From Paenibacillus popilliae ATCC 14706 (lineage in GTDB: Bacteria > Bacillota > Bacilli > Paenibacillales > Paenibacillaceae): DNA of 64,000 nt. The first letter of the stretch is position 1; every line of letters begins with the position of its first letter. The translations under genes and the position numbers were made by a program. The DNA lies in the NCBI RefSeq assembly GCF_000315235.1, contig NZ_BALG01000186.1, forward strand, positions 1 through 64,000, given 5' to 3'. Positions 41,604 through 50,269 of this stretch are shown piece by piece. Below the pieces are notes generated by a model, which worked only from the letters and a program-made list of their open reading frames with translations, did not search any database and was not told the DNA's origin.

Positions 41604-44600
41604 ATGCTAGACGCAAACGATAAGCCAAAATTAGAGAAAATAAATGATTACCTGCTCTGTAGATTTTTCTTACTTGGTGTTTTACTGGCGGAACTTGTAC
41701 TTGGCTGTATCGGAGTTGTTTTCCGTTTTTACAGCAAATCCATTCATAACCAACAGGGAGCTTGGTTCTGGATGATTGGCGCGCTGTACCTTATCATCCT
41801 GGCGACCTGCTTGGTGAAGCGAAAAAGAGAGCTCTGGAGAAATACCCGTCTCATCATGCGGAGCGGGAGATATGATCTTCTTATCGTTTTCGCTGCTGGC
41901 CTGCTCTCCATGTTCTTCATTGGCGGGCTTGGAATAGGCTATCTCTGTAATTGGGTTGCTGTGCTGGCTTGGTCGCATATGGCCGTGCTGCTCTCACTTC
42001 CCCTTGTTTTCTTTGCGGCGATGATGGTGAGAGAGCGGCAGATACATCGGATGACAACGATTTCTAGAGATTCGAATTTTATCAGCGATAAAGAAGGACA
42101 GTGCAGGCAGGATGATGCGTTTGAATTTTTCGGGCTGGCCGCGAGATTTGCCGAGAGGGTATACAATCAAGGATCTCCGGAAAGCTTGGTGTTTGGAATC
42201 GATGCGCCCTGGGGAACAGGGAAATCGACCTTTGTCAACCTGTGCAAAGAACATTGGGACAACCACTACAATGATAAAATTATCGTGTACACGCTCGATC
42301 CGCTCAGATTTGAGAACAGCGGCAACCTGTTGGAGAAATTTACGGATGGCCTATTAAAGGTGATGAAAGAGAATTTTTTCGCACCGGAATTGGAATCCCT
42401 ACTGGCGAAGTATGTCAAGCTATTACATGTTTCGAAGCTCACATTCTCCATGATGGGATTGCGTTTTAGGTTGCCTTTCGATAACGCCTCCATTGACAAA
42501 ACCTTTGAAAGACTAGGAATGTTCCTGCGGAGCATTGATAAAAAAATCGTAATTGTTGTCGATGATTTAGACCGTTTAACCTTTTCTAATATGAAAGAGA
42601 TCTTGTTTGTCATAAAAAAATCCTTTCTTCTTCCCAATTTATCTTATGTGCTTTGTTATGATACAGAGAATCTTACGGCACTCGAGCATCAAAAATTAGA
42701 TACGGAAAAAATTAATGAGTTTCTGGAAAAATTTATCAACATAAAAACGAGCTTGTACATCGATCATAAATTATTATTAAAATATTTTACGGAAAACACA
42801 GATAAATCATTAGCCAGGAACCTGCTAAGCAATCCTGAATTGGTCGCCAAAGCCAGCGAGGGACTCAAGGATATCTTTCATTCCAAAGAATATGATTTAT
42901 ACATTCCTTTTATCGGCGATGCCAGAAAACTGAAAAGACTCATCAATACGATACTCTTGCTTGAGGTTGAACAGTTGGATTTCTCGAATTCGGATTTTGA
43001 TAAGTATGATCTGATTCATTTATTAATCATCTACATCCATTATCCGAATATTTTCAGGAAAATATACAATACGGAGGCGCAGGGGAAACGAGGATTTTTT
43101 TCGCTTATTCGCAAATATGATGATGACTATCCGACAGACGATGACACGCATCGTGAAGAAGATGTCTATAAAAACTCCACAAAATATACGGCATATCTGG
43201 AAGGTCTGACTGAAAATCAAAGATTTATTGTAAATAAAGTGTTTGATGCCCAGCAAAGATTGGGATCGGTGAGGAATATTTCTCAGGAGCAATTAACTTC
43301 TTATGCTTGTTTTAATGGATCAATTTGGAGTCCCGAAGGCAGGAATCTGGAACAGTACTTAAATCTTATTATTAAAGTATCCCGTCCAGCCCACACACAG
43401 CAGTATAAATATTATGTCAATTTGAAAAATGAAATGTTACATCGAACAAGCATTACCGAGATGTTGCAGCGTGAAGAGTTTTCCTTCTCAAACGGAGAAG
43501 CCAGCCATGAAAAAATGTGGCGAATTCTAATTAATTCACCGCACAGTGAATATACACCAGAAAAAGCGAAAGAAGTCATTTCCTATGCCCTGGATTGTTT
43601 GCCGCAATATTCAAGTCTTGACATCCCCGAAATGGACGTTGGGTTTCGAAGCTTTACGCTTATTTTTTTCATTGCGAAACTGTTGGATAAAATCGGGTGG
43701 TCAGACGAGCACGGGCAGTATTGGAATAACAGTGACAACCATGTCGCTCAAATTGCGGAATGGATTTTTGGTGAAAATCAGCATCGACAGGGTGGAGTCT
43801 TGGAGAACCTGGCTCAAAAAGAAAGAGGGCTTCTTGGGCTGCGCGATTTATTACTATTCCGTTTATGCTGCTGCGCGGATAGGGGCGGGAATATGTTTAA
43901 TTTGTCAAGGGCACTGTCTAAGCACGGCGGGCCACATAATCCCACGGAAGGCAGTATCAGCGAGATCGTTATCGGAGAAATGCGTGAAATCTCCCAATAC
44001 ATTTTCCAGGTGTTTAAAAAAAGATTTATTGATAAGCAAATCAATATTTTTGATGAAGTGATGGGGCTGGATGCAGAACAGATATGTGGCCAATCTTACG
44101 GTTATGTTACCTCTCAAATGACGGCCAGGGATTTATACCATACACTTCAAAAATGGAAATCGAGATTGCTGAACTTTATGATTTATCAATTGGGGAGCAC
44201 GATCAATAACAGCGGCATACCTTGTGGTTATTACAATAAGCAAGGCGATAAAGATGGGCAAGGTATCAATAAGTCAATCAATAGCTATCTTTTTAACACT
44301 TGTTTTCATCCAAAAGCAAGCGAAAAAGGCTTTGATTATTTTTTATATTATCTTTTTATCAATTTTGAAACGACGTTCGGTCATACCAAGCATCGCGTGC
44401 CTCGCCTGGAAGGATTTATAAAGGTACTTGATAAAAAGCGCTTAAAAAATTATTGGATTGAGCATGGGGACAGTATCAAAGGAAGGCAATGGAACTGGGA
44501 TGATAAGTTTTTCAGTGGCGAAGACGAGGCTTCCATTACCCACCATTTAGAAGAGACTTATAAAGTAATGGATAACTTATTGCAGCAGGATGAAACATAA
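41604..44600 (+). CDS. membrane KAP-family P-loop NTPase
   Basis: 998 aa from ATG 41604 (GAGGAGG 7 nt upstream; the ATG at 41586 has no spaced site). Four N-terminal transmembrane helices in two pairs (about 18-41, 54-71, 91-114, 118-141). KAP NTPase core: Walker A GIDAPWGTGKST at about 198-209, Walker B IVIVVDDLDRL at about 315-325, then a sensor-like region YIPFIGDARKLKRLINTI. The C-terminal 500 residues are helical and not recognised. KAP NTPases include PifA and several phage-exclusion proteins, so a defence role is plausible. Lone gene, more AT-rich than its neighbours, suggesting acquisition. Confidence 0.82.
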   Translation: MLDANDKPKLEKINDYLLCRFFLLGVLLAELVLGCIGVVFRFYSKSIHNQQGAWFWMIGALYLIILATCLVKRKRELWRNTRLIMRSGRYDLLIVFAAGLLSMFFIGGLGIGYLCNWVAVLAWSHMAVLLSLPLVFFAAMMVRERQIHRMTTISRDSNFISDKEGQCRQDDAFEFFGLAARFAERVYNQGSPESLVFGIDAPWGTGKSTFVNLCKEHWDNHYNDKIIVYTLDPLRFENSGNLLEKFTDGLLKVMKENFFAPELESLLAKYVKLLHVSKLTFSMMGLRFRLPFDNASIDKTFERLGMFLRSIDKKIVIVVDDLDRLTFSNMKEILFVIKKSFLLPNLSYVLCYDTENLTALEHQKLDTEKINEFLEKFINIKTSLYIDHKLLLKYFTENTDKSLARNLLSNPELVAKASEGLKDIFHSKEYDLYIPFIGDARKLKRLINTILLLEVEQLDFSNSDFDKYDLIHLLIIYIHYPNIFRKIYNTEAQGKRGFFSLIRKYDDDYPTDDDTHREEDVYKNSTKYTAYLEGLTENQRFIVNKVFDAQQRLGSVRNISQEQLTSYACFNGSIWSPEGRNLEQYLNLIIKVSRPAHTQQYKYYVNLKNEMLHRTSITEMLQREEFSFSNGEASHEKMWRILINSPHSEYTPEKAKEVISYALDCLPQYSSLDIPEMDVGFRSFTLIFFIAKLLDKIGWSDEHGQYWNNSDNHVAQIAEWIFGENQHRQGGVLENLAQKERGLLGLRDLLLFRLCCCADRGGNMFNLSRALSKHGGPHNPTEGSISEIVIGEMREISQYIFQVFKKRFIDKQINIFDEVMGLDAEQICGQSYGYVTSQMTARDLYHTLQKWKSRLLNFMIYQLGSTINNSGIPCGYYNKQGDKDGQGINKSINSYLFNTCFHPKASEKGFDYFLYYLFINFETTFGHTKHRVPRLEGFIKVLDKKRLKNYWIEHGDSIKGRQWNWDDKFFSGEDEASITHHLEETYKVMDNLLQQDET

Positions 44601-44825
44601 TTCGCAGCAGTTCCCTTTGATTCCGACGGCCTTGGAGCCGTCCTTGATCAAGACGTCCATCGCTTTGGAATGCCAGCGGAGCAGCCGAAGATCATCGAAC
44701 ACGTTGTGATATACATGCTCGTCCTGTACTTCGCAATGCAGGAAGTCCTGATAGATATCGACTTTGCTCCAGAATTCGGGATCATACCCAGGCTGCTCAA
44801 TGCGGAGGGAATCGATAGATGTCTA
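44578..44825 (-). pseudogene. truncated gene fragment of unknown function
   Basis: A minus-strand frame with normal-looking codon use, IDSLRIEQPGYDPEFWSKVD, then DFLHCEVQDEHVYHN, LRLLRWHSKAMDVLIKDGSK and GIKGNCCEL, runs to a stop inside the 3' end of the KAP gene. There is no start codon in frame upstream, and its natural C-terminus seems replaced. Family not recognised. Its truncation exactly at the KAP boundary suggests the KAP gene was inserted into it. Confidence 0.5.
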
Positions 44826-44960
44826 TATCCATGCTGTTAGCTTCCAGTGTAGCATACTTGCTGGAAAGAGCCTATTTATTTTTGTCTGGGATATAGCCAA
44901 GTCACAACGAATGCAATTTCAATACTATGAGTATGAACCTAGGGAAAGGGGGATGCTCGG

Positions 44961-45068
44961 ATGGGTGAAGTTGCTTCTTGCGGAGTCGGTGGTCTCTGGA
45001 CTTCGACGGGTGTGATTTTGGTTCTGTTCATTTTGCTTGTTATCGTTTCTCGGGCTTTAATTTTCTAA
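44961..45068 (+). CDS. YjcZ-family small sporulation membrane peptide
   Basis: 35 aa: MGEVASCGVGGLW then one hydrophobic helix GVILVLFILLVIVSRAL. This is the layout of YjcZ/SscA-like peptides (short polar Cys/Gly-rich head, single helix VLFILLxIV). AAAGGGGG lies about 7 nt upstream. Such peptides are expressed in the mother cell and associate with the spore coat. A terminator follows. Confidence 0.8.
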   Translation: MGEVASCGVGGLWTSTGVILVLFILLVIVSRALIF

Positions 45069-45108
45069 TTACATTATCTTGCCGCGCCGTGGATGACTTT
45101 CATCGCAT

Positions 45109-45129
45109 GCCCTGCTGAAGAAGCAGGGC
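45109..45129 (+). terminator. hairpin after the YjcZ-like gene
   Basis: GCCCTGCT-GAAGA-AGCAGGGC followed by TATTCCGTTT. Confidence 0.7.
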
Positions 45130-45279
45130 TATTCCGTTTGACACACTATCGTATTTCCCGTTCAGGGATTCCCGCAGTTGACGAAAGTTGGAATTTTTTT
45201 TGGGTGGGGTTTGCAAGACTCGAATTTTATGGTAATCTATAAATAGTTAATTATTGCATTGCCGAAGGGAGGTGAGGCT

Positions 45280-46557
45280 GTGAATACCGTTGCTGCGAAG
45301 CCAAAGCGCTTGGGGGAGCTAATACAGTACTATCGGCAGAAGAAGGAAATGAGTCTATCGAAGCTGCAAGAAGCGGTTGGCCTTGATAAAGGCAGCCTGT
45401 CGAGAATTGAAAATAGCGAAATCAAACGCCCTGATTTTCAATCCATCTTGTCCATCGCTGCTGTATTAGACGTTCCCCATAATGACATCGTAGAACAGTA
45501 CATCGAAATTGGACATAAATCGGAAGTTATTTACGCTATTTTACAGAACGAATTGACAACACTTGAGCATCCATCGCTAATACGAAAAATAGCCGCCAAG
45601 TTTCTTGAATCGCCAAATGAAGATAGCTTGGATGCAGTTGAGAAGTTGTATCGAACGATAGACTCCGTAAATAATCTTTCCACACAGTTATCTTTATACA
45701 CACTCATCGTAGACTACTCTCGCGCTCATGGAATTATACCTTATATTGCAAAGGGATTATTTCAGAAATACATGATTGTACGAAATGATTTCAGCAGGTT
45801 GCAGGAAACGTATCAGCTAGGGAAAAATGTGCTTGACTATGTTGACTTTTTAAACGGGGAAGAGCGAGTAATCCTTTACTACTTGCTAGGCGTTCATGCA
45901 TTTAGTTTATTGAAGTATGATGAATCAATACGCTTTAGTAAATATGTTATTGAGCATGATATTCCACATGGAGAGCATCGAGCGAATGCCATATTCAATG
46001 CATGCAATTCACATTACTATTTAGATGACTACGAATCCAGTAATCTTTATCTAGCTGAGTACAGAAAATTTCCTTTTACATACATCGAAGATAACGTCAA
46101 ATTAATGAGTGGTTGTTTAAGTGGAAGAACAGGAAATATTGATTTGGGGATTGAACAATTAGAGAAGTATTTAACAAATCCATCTAATTACAATCTCATT
46201 TATGCTATCACAATGCTAATGGACCTCTATCTTATCAAGCGAAATTATAGTTCAGCAAAATTGCTAATGAAATTTGAACCAGAGATGGAGGCATTCCTTC
46301 AAGATCATCGAACAACTCCCGACAAACGATCGAAACTAGCACTTTATTACAAGTTGAAGGGTGACTTACTGGCTCAGGAAAATATTGAGGAGGCACTCGA
46401 CTGCTACATTAAGAGTGCGATGGAGTATATGAATCTCTCCTTGCAGAGCAAAGCTTTTGAAACATTTTCTTTCGTAACGAAAACAGTGAAGCAAAGTTCT
46501 CATTTCTCTCAAAAAGCCATTCAAAAATTGAATGATGCTTTCATCTGTTTGAGTTAA
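45280..46557 (+). CDS. RRNPP-type peptide-responsive regulator (HTH plus TPR)
   Basis: 425 aa. GTG start with GGGAGGTGAGG immediately upstream (TTG 45259 is less likely). Residues about 10-65: Cro/CI HTH (LGELIQYYRQKKEMSLSKLQ, KGSLSRIENSEIKRP). The rest is a solenoid of TPR-like helical pairs (YYLLGVHAFSLLKYDESIRF, NACNSHYYLDDYESSNLYL), as in PlcR, NprR and AimR, which bind a short imported peptide. A gene for a short exported peptide starts 26 bp downstream, and the 3' end of this gene together with the peptide gene is tandemly duplicated. Likely a quorum-sensing regulator; target genes unknown. Confidence 0.85.
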   Translation: MNTVAAKPKRLGELIQYYRQKKEMSLSKLQEAVGLDKGSLSRIENSEIKRPDFQSILSIAAVLDVPHNDIVEQYIEIGHKSEVIYAILQNELTTLEHPSLIRKIAAKFLESPNEDSLDAVEKLYRTIDSVNNLSTQLSLYTLIVDYSRAHGIIPYIAKGLFQKYMIVRNDFSRLQETYQLGKNVLDYVDFLNGEERVILYYLLGVHAFSLLKYDESIRFSKYVIEHDIPHGEHRANAIFNACNSHYYLDDYESSNLYLAEYRKFPFTYIEDNVKLMSGCLSGRTGNIDLGIEQLEKYLTNPSNYNLIYAITMLMDLYLIKRNYSSAKLLMKFEPEMEAFLQDHRTTPDKRSKLALYYKLKGDLLAQENIEEALDCYIKSAMEYMNLSLQSKAFETFSFVTKTVKQSSHFSQKAIQKLNDAFICLS

Positions 46558-46582
46558 TAAATTTATGAAGGGATGGATGAAC

Positions 46583-46696
46583 ATGAAAAAATGGTTGTCT
46601 GGGAAAACGCTTTACATTGTCGCAGCATGCTTCTCGGTTGGTGTAGTTATGCCTCTTGGTGGTGGGGCCCCTTGGATAATAAAGAACTTAATGTAA
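46583..46696 (+). CDS. putative pheromone precursor peptide 1
   Basis: 37 aa: charged head MKKWLSGKT, hydrophobic core LYIVAACFSVGVVM, C-terminal tail PLGGGAPWIIKNLM. Signal-peptide-like, as in Phr/PapR/NprX precursors. ATG 46583 follows AAGGG by 10 nt; an in-frame ATG at 46577 is also possible. Encoded immediately 3' of the HTH-TPR regulator on the same strand. The signalling peptide is expected to come from the C-terminal residues after export and cleavage. Too short for ordinary gene calling. Confidence 0.75.
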   Translation: MKKWLSGKTLYIVAACFSVGVVMPLGGGAPWIIKNLM

Positions 46697-46757
46697 GATG
46701 AAAGAAGACGGTAAGGTTGACTGATGGGTTTGGGGACAGCATTATTGGTCGTCCCAC

Positions 46758-46915
46758 TGCTACATTAAGAGTGCGATGGAGTATATGAATCTCTCCTTGC
46801 AGAGCAAAGCTTTTGAAACATTTTCTTTCGTAACGAAAACAGTGAAGCAAAGTTCTCGTTTCTCTCAAAAAGCCATTCAAAAATGGAATGATGCTTTCAT
46901 CTGTTTGAGTTAATA
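46758..46915 (+). pseudogene. duplicated 3' fragment of the RRNPP regulator gene
   Basis: Encodes a copy of the last 51 residues of the regulator (CYIKSAMEYMNLSLQ to NDAFICLS), nearly identical, without start or HTH. It arose with the tandem duplication and ends at the same TAA, just upstream of the second pheromone ORF. Confidence 0.85.
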
Positions 46916-46938
46916 AATTTATGAAGGGAGGGATGAAC

Positions 46939-47040
46939 GTGAAAAAATGGTTGTCTGGGAAAACGCTTTACACTGTTGCAGCATGTTTCTCGGTTGGTGT
47001 AGTTATGACTTTGGGTGGTGGAGCCCCTTGGGTAATATAA
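46939..47040 (+). CDS. putative pheromone precursor peptide 2
   Basis: 33 aa (GTG 46939, GGGAGGG 7 nt upstream; ATG 46933 also in frame): VKKWLSGKTLYTVAACFSVG, then VVMTLGGGAPWVI. Same head and core as peptide 1, but the tail ends at PWVI, four residues earlier than PWIIKNLM. The conserved APW(I/V)I would be the shared signal core, with peptide 1 carrying an extension. Confidence 0.75.
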   Translation: MKKWLSGKTLYTVAACFSVGVVMTLGGGAPWVI

Positions 47041-47150
47041 AACCAATCATGAGATGAAAGAAGACGGCAAGGTTGACTGATGGGTTTGGGGACAGCATTA
47101 TTGGTCGTCCCTGTCAAGTAGCCATGAATCATAAGATATGCTGAAGCTGC

Positions 47151-47193
47151 GACCGTTTCACGGTATTCTACCGGGGAACGGTCGTTCGTTTCT
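47151..47193 (+). terminator. terminator of the quorum-sensing cassette
   Basis: Nested stem GACCGTT...AACGGTC with inner CGGTA-TTC-TACCG, followed by GTTCGTTTCTTC. Confidence 0.75.
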
Positions 47194-47348
47194 TCTGGAA
47201 ACTAAATAGATATACAATTTATACACAGCATGACGTTTTTTTGTGTTTTATGTATAATGTTGTTGCATAATAATCGGGAATCCACTCATTTTTACCAACT
47301 CCATCTATAATAAAGTTAAATCATATATTTTTTGGATGAGGTGTTAGG

Positions 47349-47570
47349 ATGAATCGTAAATACGTATGCAAAGGTGCTTTAATACCTATAAATTATCATA
47401 ATGAAAAACCTAGCTGTTTAATTGAAATTATTGAAAGTACCCGACGGGAACTTATTGAAACGGCGATCCAAAAAAGGTGTCTTACAGACGAGACTGTTGT
47501 AAGATTGAGTCAAAAGTTGGACACGTACCTATTGGAATTTCAAAGAAGGAATTGTGACAATATAGGTTGA
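47349..47570 (+). CDS. Spo0E-family aspartyl-phosphate phosphatase
   Basis: 73 aa helical hairpin. IESTRRELIETAIQKRCLTD and VRLSQKLDTYLLEFQR match the Spo0E signature (S-x-x-LD). These dephosphorylate Spo0A-P and delay sporulation. GATGAGG lies upstream. The position directly after the peptide-quorum cassette suggests sporulation control, though a terminator separates them. Confidence 0.82.
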   Translation: MNRKYVCKGALIPINYHNEKPSCLIEIIESTRRELIETAIQKRCLTDETVVRLSQKLDTYLLEFQRRNCDNIG

Positions 47571-47812
47571 ACTATTGATTCGCCAGAACCACATCTGATT
47601 CCATTCTACATAAAGTCGATCGATAGTGTTCATTGGCTCTTCCCTTTTTCGCTCAATGTAAGCGTTGTGGAACGACCCGGCAAGCTGATGCATACTATCC
47701 AGCAATTGCTGGCCATGTTAAGTTTATCGTCAGGACCGCCTGTGCAGTAAAGCATAAGAAATGAACAGGAGCAAATGCTACATTCATGAGGACACAGGAA
47801 AAAGGAGATACG

Positions 47813-49285
47813 ATGACAGAAAGTAGAGCAATCACGGCAGGATGGAACTTCGATAATAGTTATGCCCGACTTCCACAGTTATTTTTTACGAGACAAAACC
47901 CCACTCCGGTGCTGTCGCCGAAGCTGATCCTATGTAATGAAAAGTTCGCGGCATCGCTTGGCCTGAACGTTCAGGCGCTGAAAAGCGATGAAGGGGCGGC
48001 GGTGTTCGCCGGCAACCGAATTCCCGCGAGTGCCACACCGCTTGCCCAGGCATATGCGGGGCATCAATTCGGACATTTTACGATGTTGGGAGACGGACGG
48101 GCGCTGCTGCTTGGCGAGCAGATTACGCCCATGGAGGAAAGGTTGGACATTCAATTGAAGGGCTCGGGGAGAACGCCATACTCTCGCCGGGGTGATGGCC
48201 GCGCGGCGCTGGGGCCGATGCTGCGCGAATATATTATCAGCGAAGCCATGCATGGACTTGGCATTGGGACCACCCGGAGTTTGGCGGTAGTGATGACCGG
48301 CGAGCCGGTATACCGCGAGACCAAGCTGCCTGGCGCGGTGTTGACCCGCGTAGCTGCCAGTCATCTTCGCGTTGGCACGTTTGAGTATGCTTCCCAATGG
48401 GGCACAGTGGAAGATTTGAGAGCACTGGCTGATTATGCCTGGAAAAGACATTTCCCGGAAGTTGACGCGAACGAAAACCGGTATCTGGCCCTGCTGCGGG
48501 AAGTGGGCAAGCGGCAGGCTAAGCTGATTGCCCAATGGATGCTCGTGGGCTTCATTCACGGGGTGATGAACACCGATAATATGACCATTAGCGGCGAGAC
48601 CATTGATTACGGGCCTTGCGCTTTCATGGACACCTATGACCCAGCGATGGTGTTCAGTTCCATTGACGTTCAGGGCCGCTATGCCTATGGCAATCAGCCG
48701 TATATGGCCGCATGGAATCTCACGAGACTGGCTGAGGCCTTATTGCCGCTGCTGCATGACAATCAGGAGCAAGCTGTCGAACTGGCCGAGTATGAGATTG
48801 CGGCGTTCACCAGGTTGTATCAGCGCCATTGGCTTGCGGGAATGCGGGCGAAGCTGGGACTCTTTAACGAAGAGGCTGAAGATGAGACCCTGATTGAAGA
48901 GCTTCTTGAGCTGATGCAGAAGCATTCTGCCGACTATACGAATACGTTCCGGGCCTTAACTCTGGGTGGCACGGAGGAGACGGGCCCGTTCGGCACCGGT
49001 GAATATGCGCAGTGGCATAAGCGGTGGCAGGCGAGACAGGGCAGGCAGGTGGAGCCGCAAGCCTCCTCGCAACAGCTGATGCGGGCCAGCAATCCGGCGG
49101 TCATTCCGCGCAACCACCGGGTGGAAGAAGCGATCGAAGCAGCGGTGGAGCAGGGAGGCGACAGCGTGATGGAGCGGCTTCTGGCTGTGCTTGCGAACCC
49201 TTACACGTACTCCCGGGAACAAGATGAGTACGCCACCTTGCCTGAGCCATCAGCGTGTCCGTACCGAACCTTTTGCGGTACCTGA
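47813..49285 (+). CDS. selO: SelO/YdiU pseudokinase-fold protein AMPylase
   Basis: 490 aa from MTESRAIT (AAGGAG 6 nt upstream). [45 protein letters not shown] and [14 protein letters not shown] are SelO hallmarks; the C-terminus is CPYRTFCGT (the redox Cys is present). SelO transfers AMP to Ser/Thr/Tyr of target proteins in the oxidative stress response. Full length. What follows it is degenerate DNA. Confidence 0.92.
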   Translation: MTESRAITAGWNFDNSYARLPQLFFTRQNPTPVLSPKLILCNEKFAASLGLNVQALKSDEGAAVFAGNRIPASATPLAQAYAGHQFGHFTMLGDGRALLLGEQITPMEERLDIQLKGSGRTPYSRRGDGRAALGPMLREYIISEAMHGLGIGTTRSLAVVMTGEPVYRETKLPGAVLTRVAASHLRVGTFEYASQWGTVEDLRALADYAWKRHFPEVDANENRYLALLREVGKRQAKLIAQWMLVGFIHGVMNTDNMTISGETIDYGPCAFMDTYDPAMVFSSIDVQGRYAYGNQPYMAAWNLTRLAEALLPLLHDNQEQAVELAEYEIAAFTRLYQRHWLAGMRAKLGLFNEEAEDETLIEELLELMQKHSADYTNTFRALTLGGTEETGPFGTGEYAQWHKRWQARQGRQVEPQASSQQLMRASNPAVIPRNHRVEEAIEAAVEQGGDSVMERLLAVLANPYTYSREQDEYATLPEPSACPYRTFCGT

Positions 49286-49433
49286 ACGATTGTCGCAAGG
49301 ATATATCGAGGAGGCAGTAGGGGAACGATTGTTCTTGGCGCGCCTTCCCGATGGTGAGCGGCAGAACAGGACAGGCATTTCCGATTTCAGCGATCTTGAC
49401 TTCATGCTCTACTTGATTCGTCCTGCTCTTGGG

Positions 49434-49819
49434 CTACAGCTTCGTCAATATTTCTGGACCGTTGTCGGTAATCGCCACGGTGTGTTCATACTGGACGCAG
49501 ATCGAGTGATCCGCCGTCCGGGCGGTCCATCCGTCACTCTCGACATAGGCGTGATAGTCGCCAAAGGTCAGCATCGGTTCGATCGCGATGACCATGCCCT
49601 ACTTCAATCTCGGACCCGTACCTGGGCGTCCAATATGGGGAATGGCCGGCTCTTCCCACAAATCCTGGCCGATGCCGTGCCCGGTGAATGTGCTGCTCGA
49701 CCAGTCGATCAAGCGCAGTGGTTGGGATGCCTGGCTTAATCGCCTCGGCCAGCTTGGCATGGCATTCGGCCACAATGCGCCCAGCCTCTCTCATGATGCC
49801 GATTTCTTCACTCGATTTT
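49434..49819 (-). pseudogene. map: methionine aminopeptidase pseudogene
   Basis: N-terminal part [20 protein letters not shown], then [14 protein letters not shown] and LVEQHI in one frame; after a loss of the central metal-binding region a second frame gives MVIAIEPMLTFGDYHAYVES, then SDGWTARTADHSICVQYEHT and TDNGPEILTKL to a stop at 49434. Most of the pita-bread core (including the first Asp ligands) is deleted and the frames do not join. Presumably another copy provides the essential activity elsewhere. Confidence 0.85.
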
Positions 49820-49853
49820 AATCTCCTCCTGATCTTCTATCCGCTTGCAATGA

Positions 49854-50189
49854 TTATCCCTTGAAGCCCAGCAGCTCCGCCCATGCTTCCGCGCAAGTTA
49901 CGGCATCCTTATCGTCACTTGCCGCGTCTTCCTCATCGGTCGTTTCCCTCCAGCATAATGGTCCCTTTCAGATGGTTTTCCTTCGATACATCGTTCTTCA
50001 CCACGCTGAAGGCGGCCTCTTTATGCTCGCAGTAATTAGAGATCAACATCGGCGCCGTTGCCTGATCCGAATCGGTATCCGGCTGATCCAGCCATACCGG
50101 AAGCGTCCGAAATTGTCCATCTGTTGCACGATCTTGCTGCGAGCCGTATGAGGGTCTTCATCCCGTACAACGATTTGACAAAAATAGAA
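49854..50189 (-). pseudogene. multiply frameshifted gene remnant, unrecognised
   Basis: Three minus-strand frames in series give coherent protein-like text: QIVVRDEDPHTARSKIVQQM, then LPVWLDQPDTDSDQATAP and LISNYCEHKEAAFSVVKNDV, then DAVTCAEAWAELLGFKG. At least two frameshifts. The family was not identified. Confidence 0.45.
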
Positions 50190-50269
50190 ACGTTGGTGGT
50201 ATTATAAAGGAAAAAGCTACTAATGTGAGGCCATCCATATCACCACTTTACAGAATGGAGCGGATCATT

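Larger units (their letters stand above)
46399..47115 (+). repeat. tandem duplication (about 357-bp unit) of regulator 3' end plus pheromone gene
   Basis: Unit 1, about 46399-46757, runs from CTGCTACATTAAGAGTGCGA in the regulator gene through the pheromone ORF to ATTGGTCGTCCC. Unit 2, about 46758-47115, repeats this with few changes. The units differ most at the pheromone C-terminal codons. Confidence 0.9.

Noticed and set aside
49191-49739. 182-codon plus-strand ORF after selO
   Set aside because: Opposite strand of the map pseudogene for most of its length. The segment ERLFLARLPDGERQNRTG is curious but unrecognised and has no start.
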